Source of the DNA: Gallionella sp.
GTDB taxonomy: Bacteria > Pseudomonadota > Gammaproteobacteria > Burkholderiales > Gallionellaceae
DNA length: 16,942 nucleotides
Direction of reading: 5' to 3'
Assembly: GCA_024654105.1 (NCBI GenBank)
Contig: JANLID010000078.1
Location: 1-16,942 of the forward strand
The notes under the pieces were generated by a model. The model saw only the letters and a list, made by a program, of their open reading frames with translations, had not been told where the DNA came from and ran no database searches. Position numbers and translations under genes: made by a program. Shown in pieces: positions 7,401 to 13,988 of the stretch (position 1 is its first letter; the number at the start of each line of letters is the position of its first letter).

Positions 7401-8492
7401 CTTGTTGATCGGGGTTTGGCCGTCCGCTCCGAAGCGGCTGATGCGGAAAGTCGCAGTTTCAGCGTCGTGGATCTTGCCGAGGTTGTGATTGAGTCGCTCT
7501 ACTTCCATCCACAGGCCGTCCGGCGTGACCATGCGCCACGAAGCGAGGTTGTCCAGCGCAGTACCCCACAGCACCGCCTTCTTGCCGCCGGCATTCATCG
7601 CCACGTTGCCGCCGATGCACGACGCATCCGCCGAGGTCGGGTCAACCGCAAACACCAGCTTGCCGGCCTCCGCCGCCTCCATCACGCGCCGTGTCACGAC
7701 TCCCGCGCCGCAACGGACCGTAGCATACGGCTCGCTAAGCCCGGGCAGCACCAAATGTTCCACGGGTGAGAGCGCGTCCAGCTTCTCGGTGTTGATTACC
7801 GCGGAGAATTTGTCCAGCGGCACGGCGCCGCCGGTATAGCCGGTGCCGCCGCCGCGCGGAATGATGGTCAGCTTGAGTTCAATGCAGGCGCGCACCAGCG
7901 GCGCGACTTCCGCCTCGGTGTCGGGATGCAGCACCACGAACGGATATTCCACGCGCCAGTCGGTCGCGTCGGTCACATGCGAGACGCGCGCCAAACCATC
8001 GAACTGGATGTTGTCGCGGCGCGTGATGCGACCGAGCACGCGCAGGGCACGCTTGCGCAATTGCAGAGTCTGCTCGAATTCGGCGGCGAATTGATCGACC
8101 GCCGCCGCGGCAAGTTCGAGCAGGCGCTTTACTTTCAGATTGTGGTTACGACCGCTACGCTTAACATCGTCTTCGCCGAGGTCAGTCTTCACCGCACCTT
8201 CGGTGTTCTGGCGGCGCGCCTCGATCGCATTCAGGCGATGACGCAGCGCATCAATCAATGCTTCACGGCGTTTGCGGTTGGCGAGCAGGTCGTCCTGCAA
8301 ATATGGATTGCGCATCACTACCCAGATGTCGCCCAGCACCTCATACAGCATTTGCGCGGAACGCCCGGTGCGGCGTTCTTCGCGCAAGGTATTGATAATG
8401 TCCCACGCCTCGTCGCCGAGTATGCGCAAGACGATCTCGCGGTCGGAAAACGAGGTGTAGTTATAGGGAATTTCGCGCAAACGTGCCGTCAT
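4437..8492 (-). CDS. FAD-linked oxidase / Fe-S oxidoreductase fusion (DUF3683-type), with in-frame repeat insert
   Basis: A 1351-residue cytoplasmic or membrane-associated dehydrogenase combining GlcD-like and GlpC-like parts, likely oxidising a 2-hydroxy acid such as D-lactate or glycolate; the substrate is unproven. Residues 1-95 form the DUF3683-like N-terminus (MTARLREIPYNYTSFSD). The FAD-binding domain has PRGGGTGYTGGAVP (212-225) and DPTSADASCIGGNVAMNAGG (284-303). A flavin-oxidase C-terminal part includes HMHAGDGNVHTNIP (758-770) and SGEHGIG (801-807). Two 4Fe-4S motifs follow, CxxCxxCxxxC at 879-889 and 941-951. Two CCG domains have CCGYPQ (1131), HDPCH (1221), CCGEAG (1251) and CPACHQG (1299). 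Residues about 648-702 are an unusual insert built on a palindromic repeat. The start at 8492 has AAGGAA 4 nt upstream; a 24-codon upstream extension looks non-conserved. The last codons and stop lie in a palindrome. Confidence 0.9.
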   Translation of the reverse strand: MTARLREIPYNYTSFSDREIVLRILGDEAWDIINTLREERRTGRSAQMLYEVLGDIWVVMRNPYLQDDLLANRKRREALIDALRHRLNAIEARRQNTEGAVKTDLGEDDVKRSGRNHNLKVKRLLELAAAAVDQFAAEFEQTLQLRKRALRVLGRITRRDNIQFDGLARVSHVTDATDWRVEYPFVVLHPDTEAEVAPLVRACIELKLTIIPRGGGTGYTGGAVPLDKFSAVINTEKLDALSPVEHLVLPGLSEPYATVRCGAGVVTRRVMEAAEAGKLVFAVDPTSADASCIGGNVAMNAGGKKAVLWGTALDNLASWRMVTPDGLWMEVERLNHNLGKIHDAETATFRISRFGADGQTPINKTPHGAPEMLDIPGSAFRKAGLGKDVTDKFLSGLPGIQKEGCDGIITSARFILHRAHEHTRTVCLEFFGRVREAVPAIVEITALFDKCSIPPSPFSACKVFLAGLEHLDERYLKAVGYATKAERGTRPKMVLIADVVSDDAEAAASAASEIVRLANLRSGEGFIAVSAEARKKFWLDRARTAAIARHTNAFKVNEDVVIPLKCMGDYCDGIERINIELSLKNKLKLLDALDEFFSGELPLHYQDDAQLGTAELLGNRAQTVQQILAEVRTRWQWLLDNLDASLEQTPDGTTSHSTGLSAEELLAGHPKGDSQVAGYPNLPLSWEKLGPSPDKGGSRGVTVFDAVQRHLLRASWKREVRDPLRHIFSGSTYQPILDRCNAIHQAVLKRRVFVALHMHAGDGNVHTNIPVNSDDYEMLQAAYAAVERIMRLAKDLGGVISGEHGIGITKFDYLEPQEIAAFTGYKQRIDPEGRFNKGKLLKGSNLERAYTPSFNLMELESLILEKSELGEIADSIKDCLRCGKCKPVCSTHVPRANLLYSPRNKILGASLLIEAFLYEEQTRRGVSIQHFAEFGDVADHCTICHKCKNPCPVDIDFGDVSVAMRNFLRKHGRTKFNPVSAASMLFLSTADPLSIKLMRKVMIELGYKAQRIGYQAAKHFGLFKAQIKHPPATVGGAPLIAPLARAQVIHFINKPMPGNLPRKTSRALLDIEDAGIVPIIRNPHKLSEDSEAVFYFPGCGSERLFGQVGLATQAMLYELGTITVLPPGYLCCGYPQNASGQGDKANRITTDNRVLFHRVANTLNYLDIKTVIVSCGTCMDQLQKYKFEKIFPDCRLLDIHEYLLEKGVKLRGVEGVRFMYHDPCHSPMKTYPPLKAVSELMGVDVPLNERCCGEAGSFGVALPHIATQVRFRKEEEMRKGAAALRADGFAGEIKILTSCPACHQGLSRYNDDAGTTSDYVVIEMARHLLGTNWLEDYVAKANNGGIERVLL
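6389..6460. repeat. Palindromic repeat inserted in frame within the FAD oxidase gene
   Basis: Core arms CCCCTTATCA (6405-6414) and TGATAAGGGG (6438-6447) are perfect 10-bp inverted repeats, extended outward by imperfect C-rich/G-rich arms (ACCCCCCTCGATCC on the left, GGGGAGGTTGGGA on the right). On the coding strand it is read as YPNLPLSWEKLGPSPDKGGS and following residues (about 679-702). This sequence does not resemble an oxidase linker and is typical of translated GC-rich palindromes. The neighbouring stretch to about 6537 (residues 652-678) also looks non-family and may belong to the same or a second element. Confidence 0.7.
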
Positions 8493-8515
8493 GGGGTTCC
8501 TTGTGCAAGGCGCGC

Positions 8516-8521
8516 ATTTTA
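8516..8521 (-). promoter_or_regulatory. Candidate -10 element for the FAD oxidase gene
   Basis: TAAAAT on the minus strand (5 of 6 consensus) lies 23 nt upstream of the ATG at 8492. It would give a short leader that still contains the AAGGAA ribosome site. The -35 hexamer at the right distance (TCGAGC) is poor, so an activator or another promoter may be involved. Confidence 0.3.
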
Positions 8522-8739
8522 CCCGAATGCGGCACGCCGCTCGACTTTGATGCAGACAAATCAAAATGCTCCCGTGTCATGGGGCATTTCATAAATGGCT
8601 CGTCGAACAATTCCATGGGTAACCTGAGCCGAATACAGGATTAAGGAAATCCCGATGATGGTAATCCGCCATCAATACTGATCCGGTGTACCATTCCACC
8701 GTGTCTTGGCAGCCTGCCATATGGATTGTTCATCACGTC

Positions 8740-8767
8740 TTGTAACGGTAGACTTGACCTGCATAAT
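8740..8767 (+). promoter_or_regulatory. Candidate promoter of the ycgR-like gene
   Basis: TTGTAA (8740-8745, 4 of 6) and CATAAT (8762-8767, 5 of 6) are spaced by 16 nt. Transcription would begin near 8774, leaving a short leader before the ATG at 8791. A sigma28/FliA-type flagellar promoter was looked for and not recognised. Confidence 0.4.
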
Positions 8768-8790
8768 TGTGCCTAGCTCGAAGAACCTAC

Positions 8791-9534
8791 ATGACCGACC
8801 CGGCCGACCTCATTAAAACCGCGCAGCACACGCCACCGGGCAACGTGCTGTACAACTCTCGCGTCGAGATTTGCCGCATTCTGCAATTTCTGATGAGCGA
8901 CAGTTATCCTATCTCGGCCGAAATCGGAAACAACCAACTTTTCGAATCCCGTATTCTCTCCGTTGATCCCGGCACCGGATATCTGGTTGTCGCCTATTCT
9001 GCGAATAAATCAGCCAACAGCGTGTTGTTCGGCCTGCCCTCGCTGAAATTTACCGCAAATCCCCATAGGGGGCATCTTGTGTTTCAGGTTTCAAACCCCA
9101 CGGATATGCAGTTCGCTGGCAAGCCTGCCATCCAGTTCGCACTTCCGCAGTCTGTCATTCTCAACCATCGCCGCAAGCAGCCGCGTATTTCTGTGCCCGA
9201 GGATGTATCGCTGCGCTGTATCGCCGATGAGGGCGGCGTAATTTCTTTCGAGGCAAGGATTAACGACATCAGCCTGGAGGGCATGGGAGGGCTGCTCTAC
9301 AGCGATGACATCCTGCTGGAAGCGGGTACGATACTTAAAGGCTGCCGCATTATCATTCCGGGTGGCAAGGCTGTCATCGCCGATCTCGAAGTGCGCTACA
9401 CGAAGATGATCGCTCTTTGGGACGGCACGTTTATCAACCGGGCGGGCGTGCATTTTGTGCGGAAACCGGAGGGGATCGAGGCATTGATCGACAGGTTCGC
9501 TCAGAATTCGGACAGCACGGAAGCGCCCGGGTAA
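8791..9534 (+). CDS. ycgR: YcgR-like flagellar brake protein with PilZ domain
   Basis: A 247-residue cytoplasmic c-di-GMP effector. In the YcgR family the N-terminal domain contacts the flagellar motor and the PilZ domain senses c-di-GMP to slow or redirect swimming. Residues about 20-120 match the YcgR N-terminal fold (NSRVEICRILQFLM, SRILSVDPGTGYLVV). The PilZ domain begins with HRRKQPRISV, whose RxxxR is R128-R132, and contains NDISLEGMGG with DxSxxG at D159-G164. Both c-di-GMP-binding motifs are intact. The ATG at 8791 was chosen over a TTG at 8767 because the extension is Cys/Arg-rich and overlaps the predicted -10. No strong ribosome site is seen. It is the only plus-strand gene and is convergent with mscS. 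No flagellar gene is in the window, so it may act on motility genes elsewhere. Confidence 0.87.
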   Translation: MTDPADLIKTAQHTPPGNVLYNSRVEICRILQFLMSDSYPISAEIGNNQLFESRILSVDPGTGYLVVAYSANKSANSVLFGLPSLKFTANPHRGHLVFQVSNPTDMQFAGKPAIQFALPQSVILNHRRKQPRISVPEDVSLRCIADEGGVISFEARINDISLEGMGGLLYSDDILLEAGTILKGCRIIIPGGKAVIADLEVRYTKMIALWDGTFINRAGVHFVRKPEGIEALIDRFAQNSDSTEAPG

Positions 9535-9570
9535 ACGGCAAGCCGCACCGAGCCTGACCGTGCTATCTGT

Positions 9571-9588
9571 TTTCAACGGCGGTTGAAA
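9571..9588. terminator. Hairpin between convergent ycgR-like and mscS genes
   Basis: Perfect 7-bp arms TTTCAAC (9571-9577) and GTTGAAA (9582-9588) surround a GGCG loop, 37 nt after the ycgR-like stop and 80 nt before the mscS stop. There is no downstream T-run beyond the arm itself, so it is only a weak terminator candidate, possibly serving both directions. Confidence 0.35.
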
Positions 9589-9667
9589 GGCGGAATATCT
9601 TACCTGTTCAATTGCCGCTTCCTGCTTGCGCCATCACCCGGGCTGCACGGCCTCATCGCCTCGCCCC

Positions 9668-10543
9668 CTATGCATCGCCACTCTTGTTGATGACGCGGAA
9701 GGCAGGTGCGCCGCCGTCCTTGTCCTGCCCGGCGTAAAGGGTGAGGTGCGGGTAGGGAATCTCGATACCGTGCACGTCGAATGCGTTCTTCATGCGGTGC
9801 AGAAACTCGCGCCGCACGCCCCACTGCTCCAGTGCGACGGTCTTGAAGCGGCAGCGCAATACCACGGCCGAATCAGCCCAGTCCTGCACACCGGCGATCT
9901 CGATGTCCTCCAGTATCTTCGCGCCAAAGTCTTCGGTCGCGCGCAAATCCCGGGAAACTTTGCGCATGACTTCGTAGGCGTCGTCCACACTCTCACGGTA
10001 GGCGATACTCACATCGATCACGGCATATGCATAACCGCGCGATTTGTTGGTAACCGTGGTAATCAGGCCGTTTGGCACATAATGGACATTGCCCTCGAAA
10101 TCGCGCAGCCTGACATAGCGCAGGGTAAGGTCTTCCACCACCCCGGTCTTATCACACACCTCGACCACGTCACCCTGGCGGATCTGGTTTTCCAGCAGCA
10201 TGAAAAAACCGTTGAAATAATCCTTGATCAGGCTTTGCGCACCGAAGCCGACAGCCAGCCCAACCACTCCCGCCGCACCGAGAATGGGCGCGATGGAAAT
10301 GCCCACTTCGCTCAACGCCAGCATGCCGGCGACCAGCGAAATCACGACGGTGAAAATGTGGCGGAACACGCGCGCCAGCGTTTCGATGCGGCGCGCCTCT
10401 TCGGCCGAGGCTGAACGCGTGTTCATATAGTTGCGGAACACGCGGATAAGTTTGCGGCTGAGGCTATGTAGCAGCCAGGCCAGAACCAGAATGACGGTGA
10501 CGCGAATCAATGCGCCGGGAATGCCTAAAGCTGAAATATCCAT
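9668..10543 (-). CDS. mscS: Small-conductance mechanosensitive channel, MscS family
   Basis: An inner-membrane tension-gated channel of 291 residues that releases solutes on hypo-osmotic shock. Three hydrophobic helices are visible: about 10-28 (ALIRVTVILVLAWLL), 60-80 (FRHIFTVVISLVAGMLALSEV) and the pore helix 85-115, containing GAAGVVGLAVGFGAQSLIKD with the Gly/Ala packing pattern of MscS TM3. The cytoplasmic beta domain follows (GDVVEVCDKTGVVEDLTLRYVRLRDFEG) and then the alpha/beta C-terminus. Length is like E. coli MscS. The ATG at 10543 has AGGGA 6 nt upstream; a TTG six codons earlier overlaps that ribosome site and is rejected. The gene lies 205 nt downstream of the compatible-solute operon and fits a release-valve role, though a hairpin separates the two. 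Confidence 0.93.
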   Translation of the reverse strand: MDISALGIPGALIRVTVILVLAWLLHSLSRKLIRVFRNYMNTRSASAEEARRIETLARVFRHIFTVVISLVAGMLALSEVGISIAPILGAAGVVGLAVGFGAQSLIKDYFNGFFMLLENQIRQGDVVEVCDKTGVVEDLTLRYVRLRDFEGNVHYVPNGLITTVTNKSRGYAYAVIDVSIAYRESVDDAYEVMRKVSRDLRATEDFGAKILEDIEIAGVQDWADSAVVLRCRFKTVALEQWGVRREFLHRMKNAFDVHGIEIPYPHLTLYAGQDKDGGAPAFRVINKSGDA

Positions 10544-10699
10544 GTTGTTTCCCTGGTTCAAATTGCGCGGGCAAGCGGACGCATTGGCAGATGATAGAAC
10601 ATCTGGAGATAGCGGGCGGCTTCTTCGCGCTCCAGGTTATTGAGAGTGCAGGTTTCGCAAGGACAATATCTCGCGGCAATGTTTCACGGATTTCACGTT

Positions 10700-10741
10700 A
10701 AAAACAGTAACTCGAGCCACTGGTTATTCGCCACTGTTTTT
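10700..10741 (-). terminator. Terminator-like hairpin after the glucosylglycerate operon
   Basis: Arms AAAAACAGT (10700-10708) and ACTGTTTTT (10733-10741) form a 9-bp stem with a 24-nt loop. On the minus strand the second arm ends in five T residues, directly after the stop of the GpgS-like gene at 10749. The mirror-image T-run means it could also stop plus-strand transcripts. The long loop makes it weaker than a textbook terminator. Confidence 0.45.
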
Positions 10742-10748
10742 TGTGGAA

Positions 10749-11957
10749 TCATTTGCCGTCCATGTCCACTGCGGTTTTCAGCATCTCGAAAATATCCGGG
10801 ATGGCGGCGCTCACCCGGTTCCAGTTCGGAATCAGGGGGTTGCCCATGGGATTTTCCACGAACGCCTGCGCTGCCATGGCGATGGCCCTGGTGAACGCCT
10901 CCACGGCCTTGGCCTCCTCGTGCCTGTCAAAGCCGAGCCCGTTGATCATCGCGTCCGCCTCGTATTTCATCAGCGTATCCTCGGCCTGCCTGAGGTAAGT
11001 CACGATCAGCGACCTGAACAACCCCTCTGAAAAAACCACACCATCCGAGGCCAGTGTCCTGAAAATGGATTTGCAAATGTCCACGGCCATTTTCATCAGG
11101 CCCTTTTCCGCGTTCTCGGACGAAAGCGCCTGATGCTTATGTTCGTAAGTCGCGGCGATGTCCACCTGGCATACCCGGCGCGGCGAATAGTTGCGGTATA
11201 CCTCGGCCAGCGAGCCAACCTCCAGCCCCCAGTCTGACGGGATCCTGTTTATCCGTGCCACGTCCACACTCATGCTAAATTCCCCGGCGAGGGAATAACG
11301 GAAACTGTCAAGAAACGCCAGAAATCCGTGCTGCCCGGTCAACTGCTGGAGGGAACGGACCAGCGGCGTCACCAGCAGGCGCGTCACGCGCCCGTTCATC
11401 TTGTTGGTCACCCTACTGTAATAGCCCTTGCAGAATACATAATTCAGGTTCGGGCTGGCGATCGGGTAGCAGAGCCTGGCGAGCAGTTCCCGGCTGTAGG
11501 TGACGATGTCGCAATCATGCAGGGCAATCACGTCCGATTTGCCGCGCGCCAGCACATACCCGTAAGCCAGCCATGCCGAGCGCCCCTTGCCTTGGGGCCC
11601 GGCATCCAGCCCGTTGCGCTTGAGCGTTTCATACACCTCGCTGATGCGCTTGCCTTTGTTGTGGATAATTTTGACTTCCGCTGGAATCGGCGCCATGAAT
11701 TCCCGCACCCGCTTGAAGTCGGCTTCCGTAGCCTGGTCGAGAGCCAGCACGATTTCGTTCAGGTACTTCACCTTGGTCAGTTCCTGAACGATGCCCGGCA
11801 TGGCCAGCCCCTCGAACTCGGAATACAGCGCCGGAAGCACCAGCGCGATCGGTCGCGTTTTCGCAAAGCCGAGCAGTTCGGACTCCAGCCGCTCCAGCGA
11901 CGGTTTGCCCAGTTGATGGAGTGTCGTGATGTTGCCGGTCTGGTAAAAGTCGCTCAT
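10749..11957 (-). CDS. gpgS: Glucosyl-3-phosphoglycerate synthase (GT81 family)
   Basis: This cytoplasmic retaining glycosyltransferase joins glucose from an NDP-glucose to D-3-phosphoglycerate, giving glucosyl-3-phosphoglycerate, the first step of glucosylglycerate synthesis. The 402-residue protein, about the family's usual length, carries the nucleotide-sugar region ALVLPALYSEFEG (38-50) and GKGRSAW (123-129). The metal-binding DxD lies in ALHDCDIVTY (145-154). CKGYYSRVTNKMNGRVTRLL (176-195), AGEFSM (224-229), RIPSDWGLEVG (238-248) and the metal-ligand region YEHKHQ (271-276) follow; all are hallmarks of GpgS. The ATG at 11957 opens the conserved SDFYQ start; a 37-codon upstream extension runs into the previous gene and is rejected. 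It is the last gene of the operon, 13 nt after the TM-helix protein. A mannosyl donor cannot be excluded from sequence, since the related MpgS enzymes are similar in logic. Confidence 0.9.
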   Translation of the reverse strand: MSDFYQTGNITTLHQLGKPSLERLESELLGFAKTRPIALVLPALYSEFEGLAMPGIVQELTKVKYLNEIVLALDQATEADFKRVREFMAPIPAEVKIIHNKGKRISEVYETLKRNGLDAGPQGKGRSAWLAYGYVLARGKSDVIALHDCDIVTYSRELLARLCYPIASPNLNYVFCKGYYSRVTNKMNGRVTRLLVTPLVRSLQQLTGQHGFLAFLDSFRYSLAGEFSMSVDVARINRIPSDWGLEVGSLAEVYRNYSPRRVCQVDIAATYEHKHQALSSENAEKGLMKMAVDICKSIFRTLASDGVVFSEGLFRSLIVTYLRQAEDTLMKYEADAMINGLGFDRHEEAKAVEAFTRAIAMAAQAFVENPMGNPLIPNWNRVSAAIPDIFEMLKTAVDMDGK

Positions 11958-11970
11958 GTTGCGCCCCCGC

Positions 11971-12675
11971 TCAAATATGTTCGATGTCGTCCTGCGTTTT
12001 TTCCGGCTGCTCTTCGGCGATTTCCCGCTCGATGATCCGCTTCGCCGCGCCGATGCCGCCCACGCCAAAAGCGATGGCGAGCGCGACCACGATCCCGCCG
12101 AACACGATGGAGAAGGCGGAGAGCACGATGCTGGTCGCGATCTGCAGTTGCTCCATGACCATGGCCAGAATCATCAGCATCAACAAAACGCGCACCGCTT
12201 CGGCGAGCAGCTTGGCATAGTGGTAACCGCTGTTCGCCGCGGCGATCAGCACGCCCCGGCTGATGAAGCTGGAAACCACGTAACCGACCACCAGGATCAT
12301 TGCCGCAGAAAATACGCGCGGCAAATAGCTGAAGAACTGCCCGACCAGATTATCGATGGCGGCGATCTTGAGCGCGCTCAGGCCAACCATCAGGGTGACG
12401 ATAATCAGCATCCAGAACACGATCGCACCGAAGACAGCAGAAGGTTTCACCCACAGGTCGCCTTTGCGCATCAGGGTGGTGAATCCCATCCGGTCGGACC
12501 AATTGTCGAATTCGACCGCCACCAGAAATTTCACCAGAACGGCACGCAACACCCTGGCCAGAAGAATGCCGAGCGCAAGAATCACCAGCATGGCCAGCAG
12601 GCTGGGCACAAACTCCTTGAACTTTGAAAACACCTCCTGCAAAGGCTCGAGTATCAGATTCAGAAAATCATTCAT
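11971..12675 (-). CDS. Multi-pass 'conserved TM helix' membrane protein
   Basis: A 234-residue inner-membrane protein with about five hydrophobic helices: 23-48, 80-104, 117-140, 155-177 and 182-207. The helices carry Gly/Ala-rich faces (LVILALGILLARVLRAVL, GGIVVALAIAFGVGGIGAAK) like the TM-helix repeats found beside or within MscS-type channels (Pfam TM_helix type). No MscS beta domain follows; the tail after residue 212 is short and acidic (EREIAEEQPEKTQDDIEHI). It could be a channel subunit, a solute exporter or an accessory membrane protein of the osmolyte pathway. The start at 12675 has a perfect AAGGAG 7 nt upstream; an ATG nine codons earlier would place that site inside the gene. It lies 17 nt after the glycosyltransferase gene and 13 nt before gpgS. 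Confidence 0.85.
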   Translation of the reverse strand: MNDFLNLILEPLQEVFSKFKEFVPSLLAMLVILALGILLARVLRAVLVKFLVAVEFDNWSDRMGFTTLMRKGDLWVKPSAVFGAIVFWMLIIVTLMVGLSALKIAAIDNLVGQFFSYLPRVFSAAMILVVGYVVSSFISRGVLIAAANSGYHYAKLLAEAVRVLLMLMILAMVMEQLQIATSIVLSAFSIVFGGIVVALAIAFGVGGIGAAKRIIEREIAEEQPEKTQDDIEHI

Positions 12676-12692
12676 GGTGCATCTCCTTAGGT

Positions 12693-13952
12693 TTATTTCC
12701 AACTGGTTATCAGATAATCCTTGTTGTTCTCAAACTCCATGCAAAGCTTTTCGATTGCTGCATCCGCCTCGCTCTGCCCCATGGGTTCGGCCTCAATGAC
12801 AAATGAGGCGGTTTTCCCGATATAAAGCGGCAACAGCGACTTGACCAGATGTTCCGCCGGCAGTTTTTTCAGGTGGAAGGCGATGGCATAGTCGTAGATG
12901 ATGCGCGCCCACAACCCGGCGGGAAAATGGAACTCCGCGTCGTCCAGCGCACCCAGCCGCTCCACTTCCCTGAGATCGCCCGCACCGAGGATGCGCAGCC
13001 AGATTTCGCGCAGGTTCAGCAGGCCTTCCCTGAATATTTTCAGCATCCTTGTGGTATTCACGTTCACGTGTTCGAGCCCGACGGTGTATTCGAAGCCGAA
13101 GGTCGCCACCGGCTCCGACCCTCGCACGGGCATCCAGATAGCGGCATAATTCTCCATCAGATCGAAAGTGGCGCTGACCACCTGGTAGAGCATGTTGCCC
13201 AGATCGGCGCCGGGATCTTTGGCATCGTGTATCTTGGCGCCGAGAAAGGATTGCGCCACCTTGAAGCCGTTCGCGATGGCCGTCGTGGTCATCCAGATGT
13301 CGATGCCGAAACGGGCCACATCCGATTCCCACACATCCTTGGTCAGATAAAACTGCGCCAGTTTGCCGGAGAAACCGAAATCCCCGCCGATCGGCTGCCG
13401 TACCCGCTTGCCATAAAGCGTGCGGGTGAGCGGGTAAACGATACTGTTGGTGATGGTGCCGTCGAACTTGTGCCGGTGGTAGAGCGGGGCGACATAGTCG
13501 AAACCACCGTCCAGCACCGGTTTGACGAGCAGCTCGATCCACTCGGGCGTGATGCTTCTGAGATCGGAATCGACCACCACGCAGGCCTTGGCCTCCAGCG
13601 TTTGCGCGATCTCGAAGATGGTGCGGAAGGCGCTCCCTTTGCCGGGAATTCCCGAATAGGGGAAGGCTATCTTGGCAATGGGCTGGATGCGGTGATGCAG
13701 CAGGATGGCGCTAAAATCCGCGATGGAAGTATTTTGCACGACTTCCGTGGTGCCGTCGCTGGAACCGCCGTCGGAATTCACGATCACTGCTTTGTGGTCG
13801 GGAAAGTATTTGGCCAGGCCGGCCTGCACCGCGCGCACCACATGGCCGATGGTGTGCGCGTTGTTGAAGCTCGGGATGCCGACGATGATGTCGGCGTTCC
13901 CGACCTTCTTGATCTGCTCGTGTATTTCAGCCCTGAATATAACGCTGTTCAT
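12693..13952 (-). CDS. Glycosyltransferase resembling mannosylglycerate synthase (GT2/GT78-like)
   Basis: A 419-residue cytoplasmic GT-A-fold glycosyltransferase. Visible motifs are VGIPSFNNAHTIGHVV (24-39), NSDGGSSDGT (59-68), PGKGSAFR (103-110), and the metal-binding DSD at 128-130 with TPEWI (135-139). RQPIGGDFGFSG (185-196), FGIDIWMTTTAI (215-226) and KIHDAKDPGADLGNMLYQV (240-258) follow. The order PGKG, DxD, QPxGG, GID and a KxH with DL-xxM matches mannosylglycerate synthase of Rhodothermus, as recalled, more than ordinary GT2 enzymes. It may attach a sugar to glycerate, to phosphoglycerate or to glucosylglycerate; the acceptor is not determinable here. The helical C-terminal third (about 290-419) has no recognised motif. 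The ATG at 13952 follows GGGAG at a rather long distance of 11 nt. It lies between the phosphatase-kinase fusion (36 nt) and the TM-helix gene (17 nt). Confidence 0.85.
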   Translation of the reverse strand: MNSVIFRAEIHEQIKKVGNADIIVGIPSFNNAHTIGHVVRAVQAGLAKYFPDHKAVIVNSDGGSSDGTTEVVQNTSIADFSAILLHHRIQPIAKIAFPYSGIPGKGSAFRTIFEIAQTLEAKACVVVDSDLRSITPEWIELLVKPVLDGGFDYVAPLYHRHKFDGTITNSIVYPLTRTLYGKRVRQPIGGDFGFSGKLAQFYLTKDVWESDVARFGIDIWMTTTAIANGFKVAQSFLGAKIHDAKDPGADLGNMLYQVVSATFDLMENYAAIWMPVRGSEPVATFGFEYTVGLEHVNVNTTRMLKIFREGLLNLREIWLRILGAGDLREVERLGALDDAEFHFPAGLWARIIYDYAIAFHLKKLPAEHLVKSLLPLYIGKTASFVIEAEPMGQSEADAAIEKLCMEFENNKDYLITSWK

Positions 13953-13988
13953 GGTTCGGATTGCTCCCTTGGACTGCGCTTTACCTTA

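Larger units (their letters stand above)
8493..8790. other. Divergent promoter region between the FAD oxidase and ycgR-like genes
   Basis: These 298 nt separate two divergently transcribed genes and contain both predicted promoters. A small dyad, GGATT-AAGGA-AATCC, lies near 8638-8652. No conserved coding frame, riboswitch or obvious operator was recognised in the remainder. Confidence 0.5.

Noticed and set aside
8767..8790. TTG start for the ycgR-like gene
   Set aside because: It overlaps the predicted -10 element and adds a Cys/Arg-rich stretch unlike the family; the ATG at 8791 is preferred.
10544..10561. Upstream TTG start for mscS
   Set aside because: It would place the good AGGGA ribosome site inside the gene; the ATG at 10543 is better supported.
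11958..12068. 37-codon N-terminal extension of GpgS
   Set aside because: It lies entirely over the end of the TM-helix gene and its translation is Arg/Ser-rich and non-conserved.
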